A DNA stretch of 25,352 nucleotides from a bacterium (GTDB lineage Bacteria > UBP15 > UBA6099 > JAJRTR01): positions 1 to 25,352 of the forward strand of contig JAJRTR010000023.1 of NCBI GenBank assembly GCA_024278215.1, read 5' to 3'. Shown here one piece after another: positions 1 through 15,000 of the stretch. Both the position numbers and the translations under genes were made by a program. Each line of letters begins with the position of its first letter. Positions within the stretch are counted from its first letter, which is position 1. The notes beneath the pieces are model-generated. The model was not told the origin of the DNA and made no database searches. It saw nothing but the letters and a program-made list of their open reading frames with translations.

Positions 1-1
1 C

Positions 2-3000
2 GAAGTCGCTGTGCTGGCGGTGGACGGAGCGAGCAACACGTCGACAATCGCAACTGCATCATACGACATAGATTACACGATACCGACAATCAATGTGGCA
101 ACACCTGCATCGGGGACGTGGCAGTCGGCTCAGTTCGAGGTCGACACGACCGAGGCGGACACTGGCGGCGCGCTGCTTTCCGAGTGCCGTTATCGCGTGG
201 AATCCAACAGTGTCGAAACACTTGCGTGGCAGGTGTATACATGCGGCGAGTACGCAACGGTAACGGTGGGCGCGACGGGCTACTGCCAGAACGAAGGGTC
301 GGGTATGTGCGAAGTCGCGGTGCTGGCGGTGGACGGAGCAAGCAATACGTCGACAATCGCAACGGCATCATACAACATAGATTACACAATACCGACGACA
401 AGCATCGCGAGTCCTGCGTCGGGGACGTGGCAGTCGGCGCAGTTCGAGGTGGACACGACCGAGGCGGACACGGGCGGCGCGTTGCTGTCGGAATGTCGTT
501 ACCGAGTGGAATCCAATAGTGTCGAAACACTTTCGTGGCAGACATATACGTGCGGCGAGTACGCAACAGTAACGGTGGGCGCGACGGGCTACTGCCAGAA
601 CGAAGGGGCGGGTATGTGCGAAGTCGCTGTGCTGGCGGTGGACGGAGCGAGCAATACTTCGCTGATAGCGAGTGCGACATACAGCATAGATTATTCGAGT
701 CCGACAGTAACTTTGAATTCGCCTGCAACAGGGACATGGGAGTATACGGATTTTGATATTGATGTGGACGAGACAGACAGCGGCGGGTCCGCGCTGCTGA
801 GTTGCGAGTATCACGTCGAATCGAACACGGTGGAAACAGTTGCATGGACATCGTATGGCTGCGGCGCCACGCCGACGGTCACAGTTGGCGGCAGCGGCAA
901 CTGCGATTTCGAGGGAACGAATAGATGTCTGGTCGAGCTGCGGGCGACCGACAACGCGGGCAATGTGCAGACGAGCGCGAGCGCGACATACTCGATAGAT
1001 TTCTCCAGCCCGACAGTAGCGATCAACACGCCTGCCTCGGGCACCTATAAGAACGATGATTTCGTCGTCGACGTTACAAACGACGACGGCGGAGGTTCTC
1101 CCCTTACGACTTGTGAATATATGGTGGAAGCGAATTCGTCGGAAACAGTTTCGTGGTCGGCCTACACATGCACGAGCGATCCTACTATTACAGTGGGCAC
1201 CGCATCGGATTGCGATGTGATGGGAGACAATAAATGCGCTGTATATTTCAGGAACACCGATACGGCGGGGAATGTATCGGACATGGCGAGCCGCACATTC
1301 TCGATAGATTATGCGAGCCCGACAATCGGGATCGCCACACCTGTCGCGAGTTCCTATCAGAACGAAGAATTTACAGTCGACGTAACAAATGCCGACACAG
1401 GCGGGGCGTTGCTGTCGACGTGCGAATACAAAATAGAAGCAAACGCGTCGGAAACAGTAGCATGGACGGGATACGGTTGCGGAGTCGACCCATCTGTAAC
1501 AGTGGGAGCGGGAGTTAACTGTGACGTCGAGGGCGCGGACATGTGCGTCATATATCTGAGGAGCACCGACAACGCGGGCAATATCGCGGACACAGCGAGC
1601 CGCGCATTCTCGATAGATTATTCGAGCCCGACGACGACGATCAACAGCCCGGCCTCAGGAACATGGGAAATTGCGCAGTTTGAAGTGGATGTGACAAACA
1701 GCGACACGGGCACATCCTCGCTTTCATCATGCGAATACAGTGTCGAAAGCAACGGTGTGGAAACGCGCGCCACGGAGACATATACCTGCACGGCCAATGC
1801 CACGGTAACAGTAGGCGCGGGGCTGGATTGTCGCGACGAAGGGATCAACACATGCCGCATATTGTTCAAAAACACCGACGGCGCGGGCAATATCGACCTG
1901 TCGGCCACCCGCACATTCTCTATAGATTACTCGAGTCCGACAGTCACCATTAATTCACCGACAATCGGCGACTGGATCGGCGCGGCCGGATTTACCGTCG
2001 ATATTATCAACGCCGACACCGGCGGCTCCGGCCTTTCAACATGCGACTACCGCGTAGTGAGCGGCGCGACGGAAACAGTCGCGTGGACGGGATATACATG
2101 CACAAGCAACACCGACATATCCGTGGGCGTTTCAAACAATTGCGACTTCGAAGGAACGAACGCCTGCGAGGTGTACTTCAGAGGCACGGACACCGCCGGG
2201 AACGTCGCGGCGACGTCGTCGCGGCAGTTTTCGGTGGACTTCTCGAGTCCGACAGTTACAATCGACGGCCCGGCGGCGAGTTCGCCGGTGGGCAGTTCGG
2301 GGATCACGGTTCTGGTAACAAACACGGACACCGGCGGGTCGAACCTCGCGACATGCGAATACCGCGTCGAGAGCAACAGCGTCGAAACCCGCGCATGGAC
2401 TGCCTATACATGCACGTCGGACCCGACACTTACATCCGGAGGCGGCAACGACTGTGACTTCGAGGGAACGGACAAGTGCGAGATATTCCTGAGGGCGACA
2501 GACGATTCCGGGAATGTCGCAACGACGCAATCGAGAACATTCTCCGTCGACTTCAGCGAACCGACAATAACAGCACGCGAAACCGTGGACATGGATGGCG
2601 ACGGCTACCTGGACGCTATCCATGTAATATTCTCGGAAAATATCGATGATTCACATATAGTAGCGTCCGAGTTCGATGTCGAAAGCGTCACTGGCGAGGC
2701 GTTCGCTACCAACACGCTCGGCGACACGGAAGACGACGCCGACATTTACATAACATTTACACAGGGCACAACATGGAACACGGGCGACCTGCCCACACTG
2801 GAGTATACAGGACCGAACGCTACAGACCTCGCGAGCAACACAGTCACGGTAGACGGCGCGCCTGTAGCCTGCACCGACACCGCCGGGCCGGTCGTGTGGT
2901 CGGCGGCGACATTCGATGACGATGGTGACGGAACCATCGACCATATAAAAGTGACACTCAGCGAATCCGCCTCGGACACGACATTCGTGGCGGGCAACTG

Positions 3001-6000
3001 GAGTGTGAGCGACACGGCGTCCGTCGACGGTCTCAGCACAGGCGGCGCGATAACAAGCGAAACCGATACCGCCGATGACGATATTATTTATATCGCGATC
3101 ACAGCCTCCGCCACGCTGGATACCGACCTGATCGACGAAGTCTATGACACGACCGTCAGCGGCGGCGCGCTTACCGACATGAGCGGCAACACGATATCCG
3201 ACTGCGACAGCGCATGTGTCACGGAAACGGACGGCGCGGCACCTGTCGTGAAATCGACAATTGCCGAAGATACGGACATAAACGGATACCTCGATACTGT
3301 TACCCTGACATACAGCGAAGCGGTAGCGGGAACCGGGATTATAGCCGACTGGACGCTGACCGACGCATCCGGTTCCATTGATCTGCTGTCCGGCCTTACC
3401 GACGCGAGCGCGACGGTTTCGTCCGACACTATCACATTTACACTCGCGGACAATACGGGAACGACCGGCGCTCCTTCTTATGCCTACAGCGGAACAGATA
3501 TTCATGATACAAGCAGCAACGATATGGCCGCGACGGGCACGACACCCGTGACAGACGGCGCGAAACCCGTGATCACGGCAGCGACAGTACTCGACGACAC
3601 AAGGGATGGAACGATGGACCTTGTGAAAGTCGCCTTCAGCGAATCGGTCGACGACTCGACATTCGCGACGACAGGCTGGACTGTGAGTTCCGCAACTGTC
3701 AACGGGATGAAAACAGCAGGCTTCACAAATGAGACAGACACTGCGGACGACAACACTATCTACCTCGACATCACAGCGGCAACAACAGATGATACGGACC
3801 TCGTTACAGAGGAATACCAGACACAGGTGAGCGGCGGTGTTCTGGCGGACGCGGCGGGAAATACAGTGGCCGACTGCGCGACGAACGGATGTGTGGTCGA
3901 GCAGGACGGCGCGTCGCCGGTCGTCATAGCGGTCTCGGCGATGGACGACAACGCGGACGGCACTATCGACACAATGAAAGTAACACTGACGGAAGCCATA
4001 ACCGACGCGGACTTCGACGCGGCGCGCTGGACAGTGGCGGACACGACGACTATCGACGGCTTGAGAAGCCCGGTGCAATCGGAAACCGACACTGCCGACG
4101 ACGATACAATATATATAGCGGTGAGCGGAGCCACGCCGGACGACACCGCTCTGGACACGGAAACATACGACACAACAGCCACAAACGGGCAGCTTCACGA
4201 CGCGGCGAACAATTATATGGTCGACCTCGCCGGGGGTGATATAACCGAAACAGACGGCGCGGGACCGGCAATAATCGGTACAGACGCGTCCGCGGGCTCC
4301 AGCACTGTGATGGTCTACTTCTCGGAGAACGTCTACAATGCCACCGGTTCTCCCGCTTCACCCGGAGGCGACCTGGACGCCGCGGACATCACTTACACGG
4401 ACAATGTGCAGGGAACACGGACCATAGTGAGTTTCAATACTACGGCAGGCACGGCGACCGGAACGCTGATACTTTCCGGGGTTGTGGATTTTGTCGATGA
4501 TCTCGCGACGGATACGATACAGGTTGCTGCTGCATCCATATACGACGGCAACGACAACGCGGCCGGAAGCAACGCAAGCGCAACGCTCCAGGACAGTTCG
4601 ATACCTGAAATCGTCAAAGCGTATCAGTTCGACACGGACGGCGATGGGAATATCGACGAAATAGCTCTCGAATTCTCCGAGTTCATTGACGACTCGACGG
4701 TGTCGACGACGGACGCCGCGCGGTTCGCGTTCGGCGCCACAAACTGCCTGACTGTCGACGACACGACAGACGCGGCGGGCGCTTCCGCGAGCAATTCCAT
4801 CGACCCGGACATCGCAAACGACCAGTACATAACGCTCTTTACAGACGACTCGTCAGTTGCGGGCACCGATAAAAAGGAAATGATATATACGACATCGGCA
4901 GGCGTGTTCAGCGACTTCGGTGGAAACGATGTCGGGACGGACGCGGCGATCACGGAAGTCGACAGGGCAGCGCCCGCGTATCTGTATTCCACCATGCAGG
5001 ACACCGACGCGACCCCGAACGGTTATGTGGACCGGATAGTTGTCGTATTCTCCGAAGACATGACCGATCCCGGCAACGACTCGGCAAACTGGACGCTGTC
5101 GAATATTCCCAGCGGCGGAACAGTAAGCACAATCGGACGCACGGCGACGGCGGAGATCACAATCGCCCTGACGGAAGGCGGCGGGGCGGCGGACACCGCT
5201 GTCGGCTCGCTTCAGATTTCATTCGACGGCACGGCAACTTCCATTCATGACGCTGACGCCAACGCCGCCGCTTCGTTCGGTCCCGTGGTCCCGATAGACG
5301 GTGCCGCGCCTGTTGTCATTGCAGCTTCCACGGCGGACAGCAATATTGTCGACGGATACGTGGACACTGTGCTGATAACTTATTCCGAAGCCGTCAGAAC
5401 AACAGCGGGCGACGGCGCGCTCGACATCGCCGACCTGGCCTCCAACACGCTCACCGGTGAGACCTACGCATCGGGAAGCGGAACGGTGACACTGACGTTC
5501 ACGGCGACAAATTCAATGAACGTCGACGCTTGGGACACGGACGAAGTGCCTGCGACGGTAACTTACGCGACAGGCACCGGTTCCCTGGACATTGTAGACG
5601 TGTCGGACCAGGCGAACGAAGCGATAGCACAGGCGTTCGCGGCTGTGACGGACGGCGCGGTGCCGATAATCGTCGCTGCGCGCACAGGCGAGGCAACAGG
5701 CACTGAAAACGGGTTCGTCGATATTATCCGTCTGACATATTCCGAACCGGTGACGATACCCGCGGGCGCACGGAGCGAGTTTGCCGTCGCGGACCTCGCA
5801 TCCAACAACCTCACGAACGAATCGTGCGCGGTCGGCGGCTGCGGAAGTGGAACGCAATATATAGAAATAAGCGTAACCAACACGGAAAACGCGAGCGCGT
5901 ACGACACCGAGGAGACACCGGCGAATATCGTTTACACGCAATCGGCCGGAATAGTTCAGGACATGTCCGCCGCCGCGAACGACGCGCCCACACAGACGTT

Positions 6001-9000
6001 CAGCAGTGTCACGGACGGCGCGGGACCGTGGCTGCAGGCGATAAGTCTGTATGACACGACAACAAGCAGTTCGGCCTATTCAAACAACCTGACAATCGGG
6101 GTTTCATTCGACACAGTGACAGGCAGCGCGGTGGATATGTTGTTCGCGCAGGACTCGGGCTTCGCTTCCAACACCGCCGGGTGGGCGGCCTTCAGTTCGC
6201 CGACGACATACACACTTACTGACGCGCAGGGCACGCGCACGGTATACCTCGAACTTCGCGATTCCTCCGGGAACATCGGCGCTTATGTAAGCAATGAAAT
6301 AATAATTGATACGGTCATGCCCGCGGTGACGCTCGGGCAACCCAACGGCGGCGAGACGATAACAGGCCTGCCGGGATATACCTATAACATCACATGGGCC
6401 GCAAGCGACGATAACATCGAGGACGCGCCCATATCGCTTTATCTCGACATAAACGATGGAGCCACGGTTACAACGACCATTGCCACAGGGCAACTCGACA
6501 CGGGTTCGTACACGTGGGACCCGCCTGAAAACGAAACGGACAATGCCTGGATAAGAATCGTCGCAACAGATAAAGCAGGCAATGAAACTACCGATTACAG
6601 CGACTCGCCGTTCAGCCTTGACAGCGAGACTCCGAGCGTCACACTCGAAGACCCCGCGCCGACTGAAGAATGGAAAGGCGGCGGCAGCCAGGACATCACA
6701 TGGACAGTAGTGGACGCGCATATCACAGGCGCGAGCCCGATAGCAATTTACTATTCGACAGACGGATTCACATCCACAAATACAATCACCACCGGTGTCG
6801 GCAGGGGAACTCCGGTCGGCGGCGACAGCTACCAGGGCACATATACGTGGAACCCTGTCGATTCGATAACGGACAATGTCGAGATCAGGGTCGTCGCAAC
6901 CGACGACTCGGGACTCCAGGGCCAGAGCCTGGATGTTGCTATTGTTATCGACAGTACTCCGCCGAACACCGGCTCGATAACAATCGTCGACAACTCCGGC
7001 TGGACAAACGACACAACGCCGGAACTGCAAATCGCCACTCTGGACAACACTTCGGAGGCGATGCAAAGCAGCGACACGATGAAGCTGGCCTGCACGGAAG
7101 CGGGGCTCGCTTCCGCCACCGCCGTTCCTTACGCGACATCGGTTACGACCTTCGACATCACCACCGGGCCGGGCTGCGCCGACGCGGACGGAGAAATATA
7201 CGTCTGGGTCGAGTTCGCCGACGTCGCAGGCAATATCCAGACTACGCATGTCAGCGACAGCACCAACCTCGAACGCGACGCCACAGACATCGTCACCGCC
7301 GTCCAGGGCTGCAACGACACGAGTTGCACGAGCCCGATATCGCCGCCGCCCGCATATGCCGTGGTTCCCGATCCATATTTCGAATGGACCGCCCCGACAT
7401 CCGGCGCGGGCATCGCGCCCATGGAAGGCTATTCCGTGGTGCTGACGCTCCGCACCGATCCGGACCCCGCCTCGTGCACCGTTCACGTCACGACCGAATC
7501 GAAACACTTCTCACAGTCCGAAGTCGCGGCTGTCGTGCAGGGCACCAACGGCGAGGCGACCGTATGGATCAAACCCATAGACAAGGCAGGCAACTGCGGA
7601 CAGACAGCATCTTATGACGTCAATGTGGACATCTTCGCGCCGGATTCGCCGACTATCACCGTGTCGAACTATGAATATCTCGACGCTTCCACCACCCCGG
7701 ACACCTACTGGGTCAAAGGCCTGAACCCGTTCAACATGACCGTGCGGTACCAGGAAGCCGCATCCATCGACGTAATATACACATCGTTCAACCAGGACGC
7801 TCCCGACTATATGATACTTTCCCACGACTGGAATTCCGCGTCGACTATATATGACGACAACACGGTCGGCGCCATGTTCATAACATCGTTCTCGGGCGTC
7901 GAGACGGAAGGCAGCGGCGACGGTGCCGCCATCCCGACACCGAGCGCGAGTGACGGCTTCGCCTATACCTGGACTCTTAATCCCCTCGAGACCAACGCGA
8001 CATACTACATAAGGTCGAGAGGCACGGACCAGGTCGGCAACGACAGCGGCTGGTCTTCCGACACGCTTTACATCAATATCGACTCGACAAAACCGACATT
8101 CACACTGCTCGAAGTCAAAACAGACGATGGAAACACCTCGATATCGGCCAACGACTACGATGTCTTCACAAACGACACAACTCCTGAATTCGCCGGTATC
8201 CTTACAGACGCTGAAAGCGGTCTCAACAGGGTCGACTATATATGCGACAACGGTAACGACTGCGGTGGCAACATGCCCGATACCTGGACCACCGGTGACA
8301 CGGGCAGCGCGGTGTGGAGCGTGACAACACCCGTCATTTCAGGACACAACGACGTCCACCTCAGGGGCTTCGATAATGTGTATAACTACACGACTTCCGG
8401 CGACGGTGCCGTCGCCGACGCCGACGTCTTCATCGACAACATGCCCCCGCTCAGCGCGTCGGCGTCGATTGTCGCAACGTCAACCGTCGGCACGCAGATA
8501 GACCTGTCGTGGTCCATTCCGCTCGACCAGGGCGACGGCACGGGTGCCGTGGACGGCGCGACGGAATCATACGGTGAAGCACAGGACTGGTACCGCGTCG
8601 GCGACGTCGGTGTACAGATCGTACGAACCGACGTTATAACGCTGGCGACAACTACCGTTCTCACGTGGACGACGGATACTTCATTCACTGACACCGGTCT
8701 TTCTCCCGACAGTGTTTACAGGTACGATTTCATAACGCGCGACAATAACAGTGAAACGCGTGGCTCATGGCACAACCAGACGGCGACATACACGTTCCAG
8801 GTCAGCACTATCCCGAACGCCGTGTTCATATCCAGCCTGGACGTAAGCTACGACCCGCCGAGCGCGCAGGGGGGGAACGACGAGGGCCACACCATTATCG
8901 TCAATAATGATCCCAACGGCAACGTGCTGCCGGTCAATTTCGAGATCACCATGACTTCAATCGACGGTGTGCCCGATGGTACTGTCACGGCGACGACCAG

Positions 9001-12000
9001 CATCGCCGTGAAGTTTATAAACCTGCTCGAGAACACAACATACTGCTTCACCCTCGTGGCCGTAAGCGACGATGGAGTAAGGACAACTACATCCGCCGAA
9101 GAGTGCGAAAAAACTATCGACTTCGCCGATGTAACGCCGCCGGTGTTTACAGGGGTTCAGTCCGTGACAGACCCGTTGACCGGCGGCACGCTCGTGCTGG
9201 CATGGGATGCCGCCACAGACGATTCGGCTCCGATTACATACAAAATTTTCGTTTCCGAAACTTCACGCAGCTACGACTTTAACAGCCCGATTGCCGAAAC
9301 CACGGACCTGAGCGCGACTATTACCGAACTTGTTCCCGGCACTCCTCTGCAAAACAACAATACGTACTACTTCGTAATGCGCGCCCAGGACGGCTCACTC
9401 GCCGCCAACATTACAAGTTCCACCAACACGCCCGAACTATCCGGCGTTCCCACTCTCGACGACATACCGCCTACCATCACCGACAACCAGGCAGGCGACG
9501 ACAACTGGTATGCCTCCGACCCCGGCCTCATCTATGACGTGGACTTCACGGACACAGGCGGCGCGCTCCTCGACAATGTCCAGTACACCATGTGGAGCGG
9601 CTCCGCATTCTCCAGTTCCGAAGTTCTCACCTGGACGAATATCGCTTCCGGCATCGACGCGGCCACCTATACCGCCGAATGGGGTGTCGACTTCAGCTCG
9701 GCTGTCGACGGGCGCAACTACGTTTCTGTGCGCGGCTACGACAACTTCGCCAACCTTTCCGCGCCTGCCACCGATGTATTCTATGTGCAGAAAGATACAA
9801 CACCGCCCTCCATCGCCGACAACCAGACGGGCGACGACTCATGGCGCAACTCTGATCCCGGCGCGATATACGACGTAGACTTCACAGACGGCAATTACTC
9901 GCTGCTCGATAACGCACAGTATACTGTCTGGTCCGCATCCGGCATGAGCGCGGGCACAGGCACGGAAGTCATCGCCTGGACAGACATCGCCGCAAGTATA
10001 GATTCCGCCACATACTCGACCAACTGGAGTGTGGACTTCAGCAGCCTCGGCGAAGGGTACAACTTCGTTTCCGTCCGAGCATACGACAATGTCGCGAATG
10101 CAAGCTCCGTCGCGACGGATGTCTTCTACATTAAAAGAGACACCACGCCGCCGACTGTCACCGACAACCAGGCGGACGACGACATCTGGCGCAACACCGA
10201 CCCCGGCGCGATATACGACGTAGACTTCGCGGACACCGGCGGTTCGCTGCTCGACAGTGTGCAGTATACCGTATGGAGCGGTGCCGGCTTCAGCGGCAGC
10301 GAGCAGGTCGCCTGGACGAATATTGCAACGGGCGTGTCCTCAGGCACATATACGACCGACTGGGCCGTCGATTTCGACGCCGCGGCCGAGGGCTACAACT
10401 ATGTTTCCGTACGCGCCATTGACGGCGTCGGCAACATTTCCGCCGTGGCAACGGATACGTTCTCATTTAAGAAGGACACAACCGGCCCTTCCGTCACCGA
10501 CAACCAGACGGGCGACGACACATGGTACGACAATGCGTCCACACCGGTGTTCGATGTCGACTTCGGCGACACGCTTTCGCAACTCGACAACATCCAATAC
10601 ACAATATGGTCCGGTGCCGGCATGAGCGGCACGGAGTTCATTACATGGACCGACATCGCCGACAACCTCGACTCGGCCGCTTATTCGACAGACTGGTCCA
10701 TCGACATGGCCACTCTGACCGACGGCGTAAACTATATTTCCGTGCGTGCCTACGACATGATCGGCAATATTTCAGACGTTTCCACAGATGTCTTTTATGT
10801 CAGGATGGACACATCGCCGCCGACTATTACCGACAACCAGACGGGCGACGACACATGGCGCAATACCGACCCCGGCCCGATCTTCGACGTCGACTTCAGC
10901 GACTACGGCTCTCAACTCGACAACATACAGTATTCCATATGGGACGGAGCACTACTGTCGGGTACGGAAGTTATCGGCTGGACGGACATCGCCTCCTCGA
11001 TAAATGCCACGGAATACAACACGGACTGGGCTGTCGACTTCGCGTCGGCGGTCGAGGGTTTCAACTACGTTTCAATCCGCGCCTACGACAATCTCGGCAA
11101 TGTTACCGATGTCGCGACCGACGCGTTCTACATCAAAAAGGACACCACGCCGCCGGTAGTCACGGATAATCAGTCCGGCGATGACACATGGTACGATGCG
11201 GATCCGGGTGCGGTGTTCGATGTCGACTTCACCGACGCGGGCGGTTCACAACTGGAGAACGTGCAGTATACAGTCTGGAGCGCGTCCGGCATGGGATCGG
11301 GCACGGGAACCGAGGTCATCTCCTGGACCGACATCAGCGCCGGCATCGCCTCCGATTCATATACGGTCGACTGGGCCGTCGACTTCGGGTCTTTGAACGA
11401 GGGCTTCAACTTTGTCACCGTCCGCGCTTACGACACGGTGGGGAATGTCTCGACCGTCGCTACCGACGTGTTCTACATAAAGAAGGATACCATCGGACCC
11501 GCGATAACCGACAACCAGACGGGGGACGACACATGGTATAACGACGCGTCGACTCCCGTGTTCGACGTCGACTTCAGCGACATCGACGCTTCGCTGCTCT
11601 CCAATGTACAATATACTGCCTGGAGCGGCGCGGACTTCTCAGGCTCGGAAGTTATTACATGGACAGATATTTCAACAGGAATAAACAGCGCCACATACAC
11701 GACCGACTGGAGCATCGACATCCCGTCGGTCGCCGACGGAATAAATTATATTTCCGTCAGGGCTTATGATATCGCCGGCAACGTATCATCCGTCGCGACA
11801 GACGCTTTCTATGTGAAAAAAGACTCGACGCCACCTTCGTTTACAGACAACCAGACAGGCGACGACACTTGGCGCAACACCGATCCGGGCGCTGTATTCG
11901 ACATCGACTTCAGCGACTCCGGCGCGCTGCTCGATAAAGTTCAGTACACCATCCGCGACGCCTCGGGCCTCGGCGGCTCCGAAGTCGTCGCCTGGACAGA

Positions 12001-15000
12001 CATCGCCGCTTCCATAGATTCCGCCGCCTACACGACAGATTGGGCCGTCGATTTCGATTCCTGCGTCGAAGGGCTCAACTATGTCTCCGTACGCGCCTAC
12101 GACCAGGTCGGAAACCTGATGCCGACAGCCACGGATGTCTTCTATGTTAAAAAAGATACAACATCGCCGACTGTCGCGGACAACCAGACGGGCGACGATA
12201 CATGGTACGCGCTAAGTCCCGGCGCGGTGTTCGATGTCGATTTCTCCGACGGCGATTTCTCCCTGCTCGACAAAGTCCAGTATGCTGTCTGGTCCGCCTC
12301 CGGCATGGGCGCGGGCACAGGCACGGAAGTTATCACCTGGACCGATATCGCAACCGGCGTCGGTTCCGCGAGCTACACCACTCAATGGGGCGTCGATTTC
12401 GCCGGGCTCGACGATGGATATAACTACGTTTCCGTCCGTGCCTACGATACCGTCGGCAATGTCTCGGAAGCGGCCACCGATGTATTCTATATAAAGAAAG
12501 ACACAACCGGGCCCGCGATAACCGACAACCAGGCGGGTGACGATACATGGTACAACGCCTCGGCGACTCCGGTTTTCGATGTGGACTTCGGCGACTCCGA
12601 CGGCTCGCTGCTCGACAACGTGCAATATTCCGTGTGGTCCGCCTCCGGCATGGGCGGCACGGAAATCATCGCCTGGACAAATATCGCTTCGGACATCAAT
12701 CAGTCAACATACACCACCGACTGGCAGGTGGATATGCCCGGCCTGCAGGACGGCACCAACTACGTCACAGTGCGCGCCTACGATACCGTAGGTAATGTAT
12801 CCGCAACCGCCACAGATGTTTTCTATGTGAAGAAAGACTCGACGCCGCCCGCCGTCACTGACAACCAGCCGGGCGACGACACCTGGTATGCGGAAGACCC
12901 GGGTGCGGTGTTCGACGTCGACTTCAGCGACACGAGTGGCTCGCTGCTCGATAAACTGGAATATACGATATGGTCCGGCGCGGCGATGTCCGGCTCGGAA
13001 GTCATCACCTGGACGACTATCGCCGACAATCTGAATACCGAAACTTACACGGATAACTGGGCTGTAAACTTCGCAAGCGCCGCCGAGGACAATAACTATG
13101 TCTCCGTACGCGCCTACGACATGGTCGGCAATGTTTCCAGTGTCGCGACCGATGTGTTTTATGTTAAAAAAGACACCACGAAGCCGCAGATCGTCGACAA
13201 CCAGGCTGGTGACGATACATGGTATAACGCTTCGGCAACGCCGGTATTCGATGTGGACTTCGAAGACCCCGACGGTGCCGACCTCGACAACGTGCAGTAT
13301 ACAGTGTGGTCGGGAACCGGCATGAGCGGCAGCGAAATCATCACCTGGACGGACATCGCCTCCGGCATAAATTCGGGGACCTACACTGACGACTGGCAGG
13401 TCGACATCGCCGGCCTCGAAGACGGTTTCAATTACGTTTCCGTCAGGGCTTTCGACTCCGTGGGCAACCGTTCGGCGACAGGAACGGATGTCTTCTACGT
13501 AAAGAAGGACTCGACACCGCCCACGATTACGGATAACCAGGACAACGACACCACCTGGCACAAAAGCGATCCCGGCGCCGTGTATGATGTCGACTTCGGC
13601 GACGACGGCTCTTTGCTTAATGTCGCCAGATATACAATATGGACCGAAGCTTCGATGGGCGGCGAACAGGTTATCGAATGGACGGCAATCGCGGAAAACA
13701 TCGACGCGGCAACCTATTCGGATAACTGGGGCGTCGACTTCGACAACATGGCGGAAGGCTACAACTATGTGTCTGTCATCGCATACGACAATGTCCTGAA
13801 CGTATCCGCCGTCGCCACCGATGTATTCTACATACTGAAAGACACACTTGCGCCGACCGCGCAGATTTTCTCCCCCACTTCGGGCACAAGCATCTCGGAC
13901 GGCTCGGTCATCATAACAGGCACAGCCGACGACGAAGGCGATGCGATTTCTTATTCCGTCGAATACAGCCCCGACAGCGGTACTTCCTGGAAGGAAATAG
14001 CTTCCGGAAATGAAGGGGTTGTCTCCGGCACATTCACCACATGGGACACTTCCGAACTCTCCGGCGATTACACCATCAGGCTCAGTGTCACGGACATTTC
14101 GGGCAACCTCACACAGGATTCCGTCACAGTCAATATCTCCAACGCCGTGACAATCTCAGGCACGATACCGGCGGACAAGTGGGCGATGATTTCCATCCCC
14201 GGCAACCCGGTGACAACCAATCCCGCTTCGTTCCTCGGCAGCACGAGCTACGCCATCAGGAAATGGGACCCGGCCGTCACGCAGGACGACCCGATACTCG
14301 CGAAATACAAAACCGAGTTCTCGATTGGCTCGGGCGACGGATTCTGGGTAATGCCCTTCGACGACAGCATCAGCTACAGCCTTACCGTCGAGGTGTCGGA
14401 CACAACCGCTTTCCAGACGGTACACCTCGAGAACGGCTGGAACCAGATCGGCGTGCCCTACAACAGGGCGATGCTGCTCGGCGACGTGATGGTGAAAAAC
14501 ACAAGCACCGGCGAGACCCTCAGCATGTCCGCCGCAGCCGACAACAACTGGATCGTCGGCGGCACGGCCTATTCATATAACGGGAGCGGCTACGACCAGG
14601 TCGCGGACACTGAAAAACTGTCGCAGAGCGAAGGCTACTTCATAAAATGCGGCGACGTTTCACTGCTGCCGTCGGGCTGCGACCTGCTGTTCGATCCCGG
14701 CTCGGAAAGGCTCGGCGGCATCGCCCGCGTCATCAGGCAGCCTACTTTCGACTTCAAACTCCAGGTGGCCGCGCAGGGCGGCGGTGTCGAGGACACAGAC
14801 AACTTCATCGGCGTGGTTTCCAACGGGCGCCTCGCCTATGACGGTCTGGACAAACCCGAACCGCCTACTATCGAACCCTACATAAGCCTGTACTTCCCGC
14901 AGCCCGACTGGGGCGGCATGGCCGGTCGCTACGCCAACGACATCCGCGGCTTCTACACAGGTGTCTCCACCTGGAAATTCGCTGTCGACACAGACCTCGA

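Noticed and set aside
68-2545. CRISPR-like or satellite array
   Set aside because: The 309-bp periodicity is a protein repeat in frame with conserved codons; there are no short direct repeats with unique spacers.
2651-4198. 515-codon open frame on the minus strand inside the giant gene
   Set aside because: It is a shadow of the repetitive, high-GC plus-strand coding sequence: rich in Arg, Cys and Val, with no recognisable domain, and it overlaps a clearly coding frame throughout.
6104-7507. 467-codon minus-strand open frame
   Set aside because: Same shadow effect opposite the giant gene, with an Arg/Cys/Gly-rich composition unlike a real protein.
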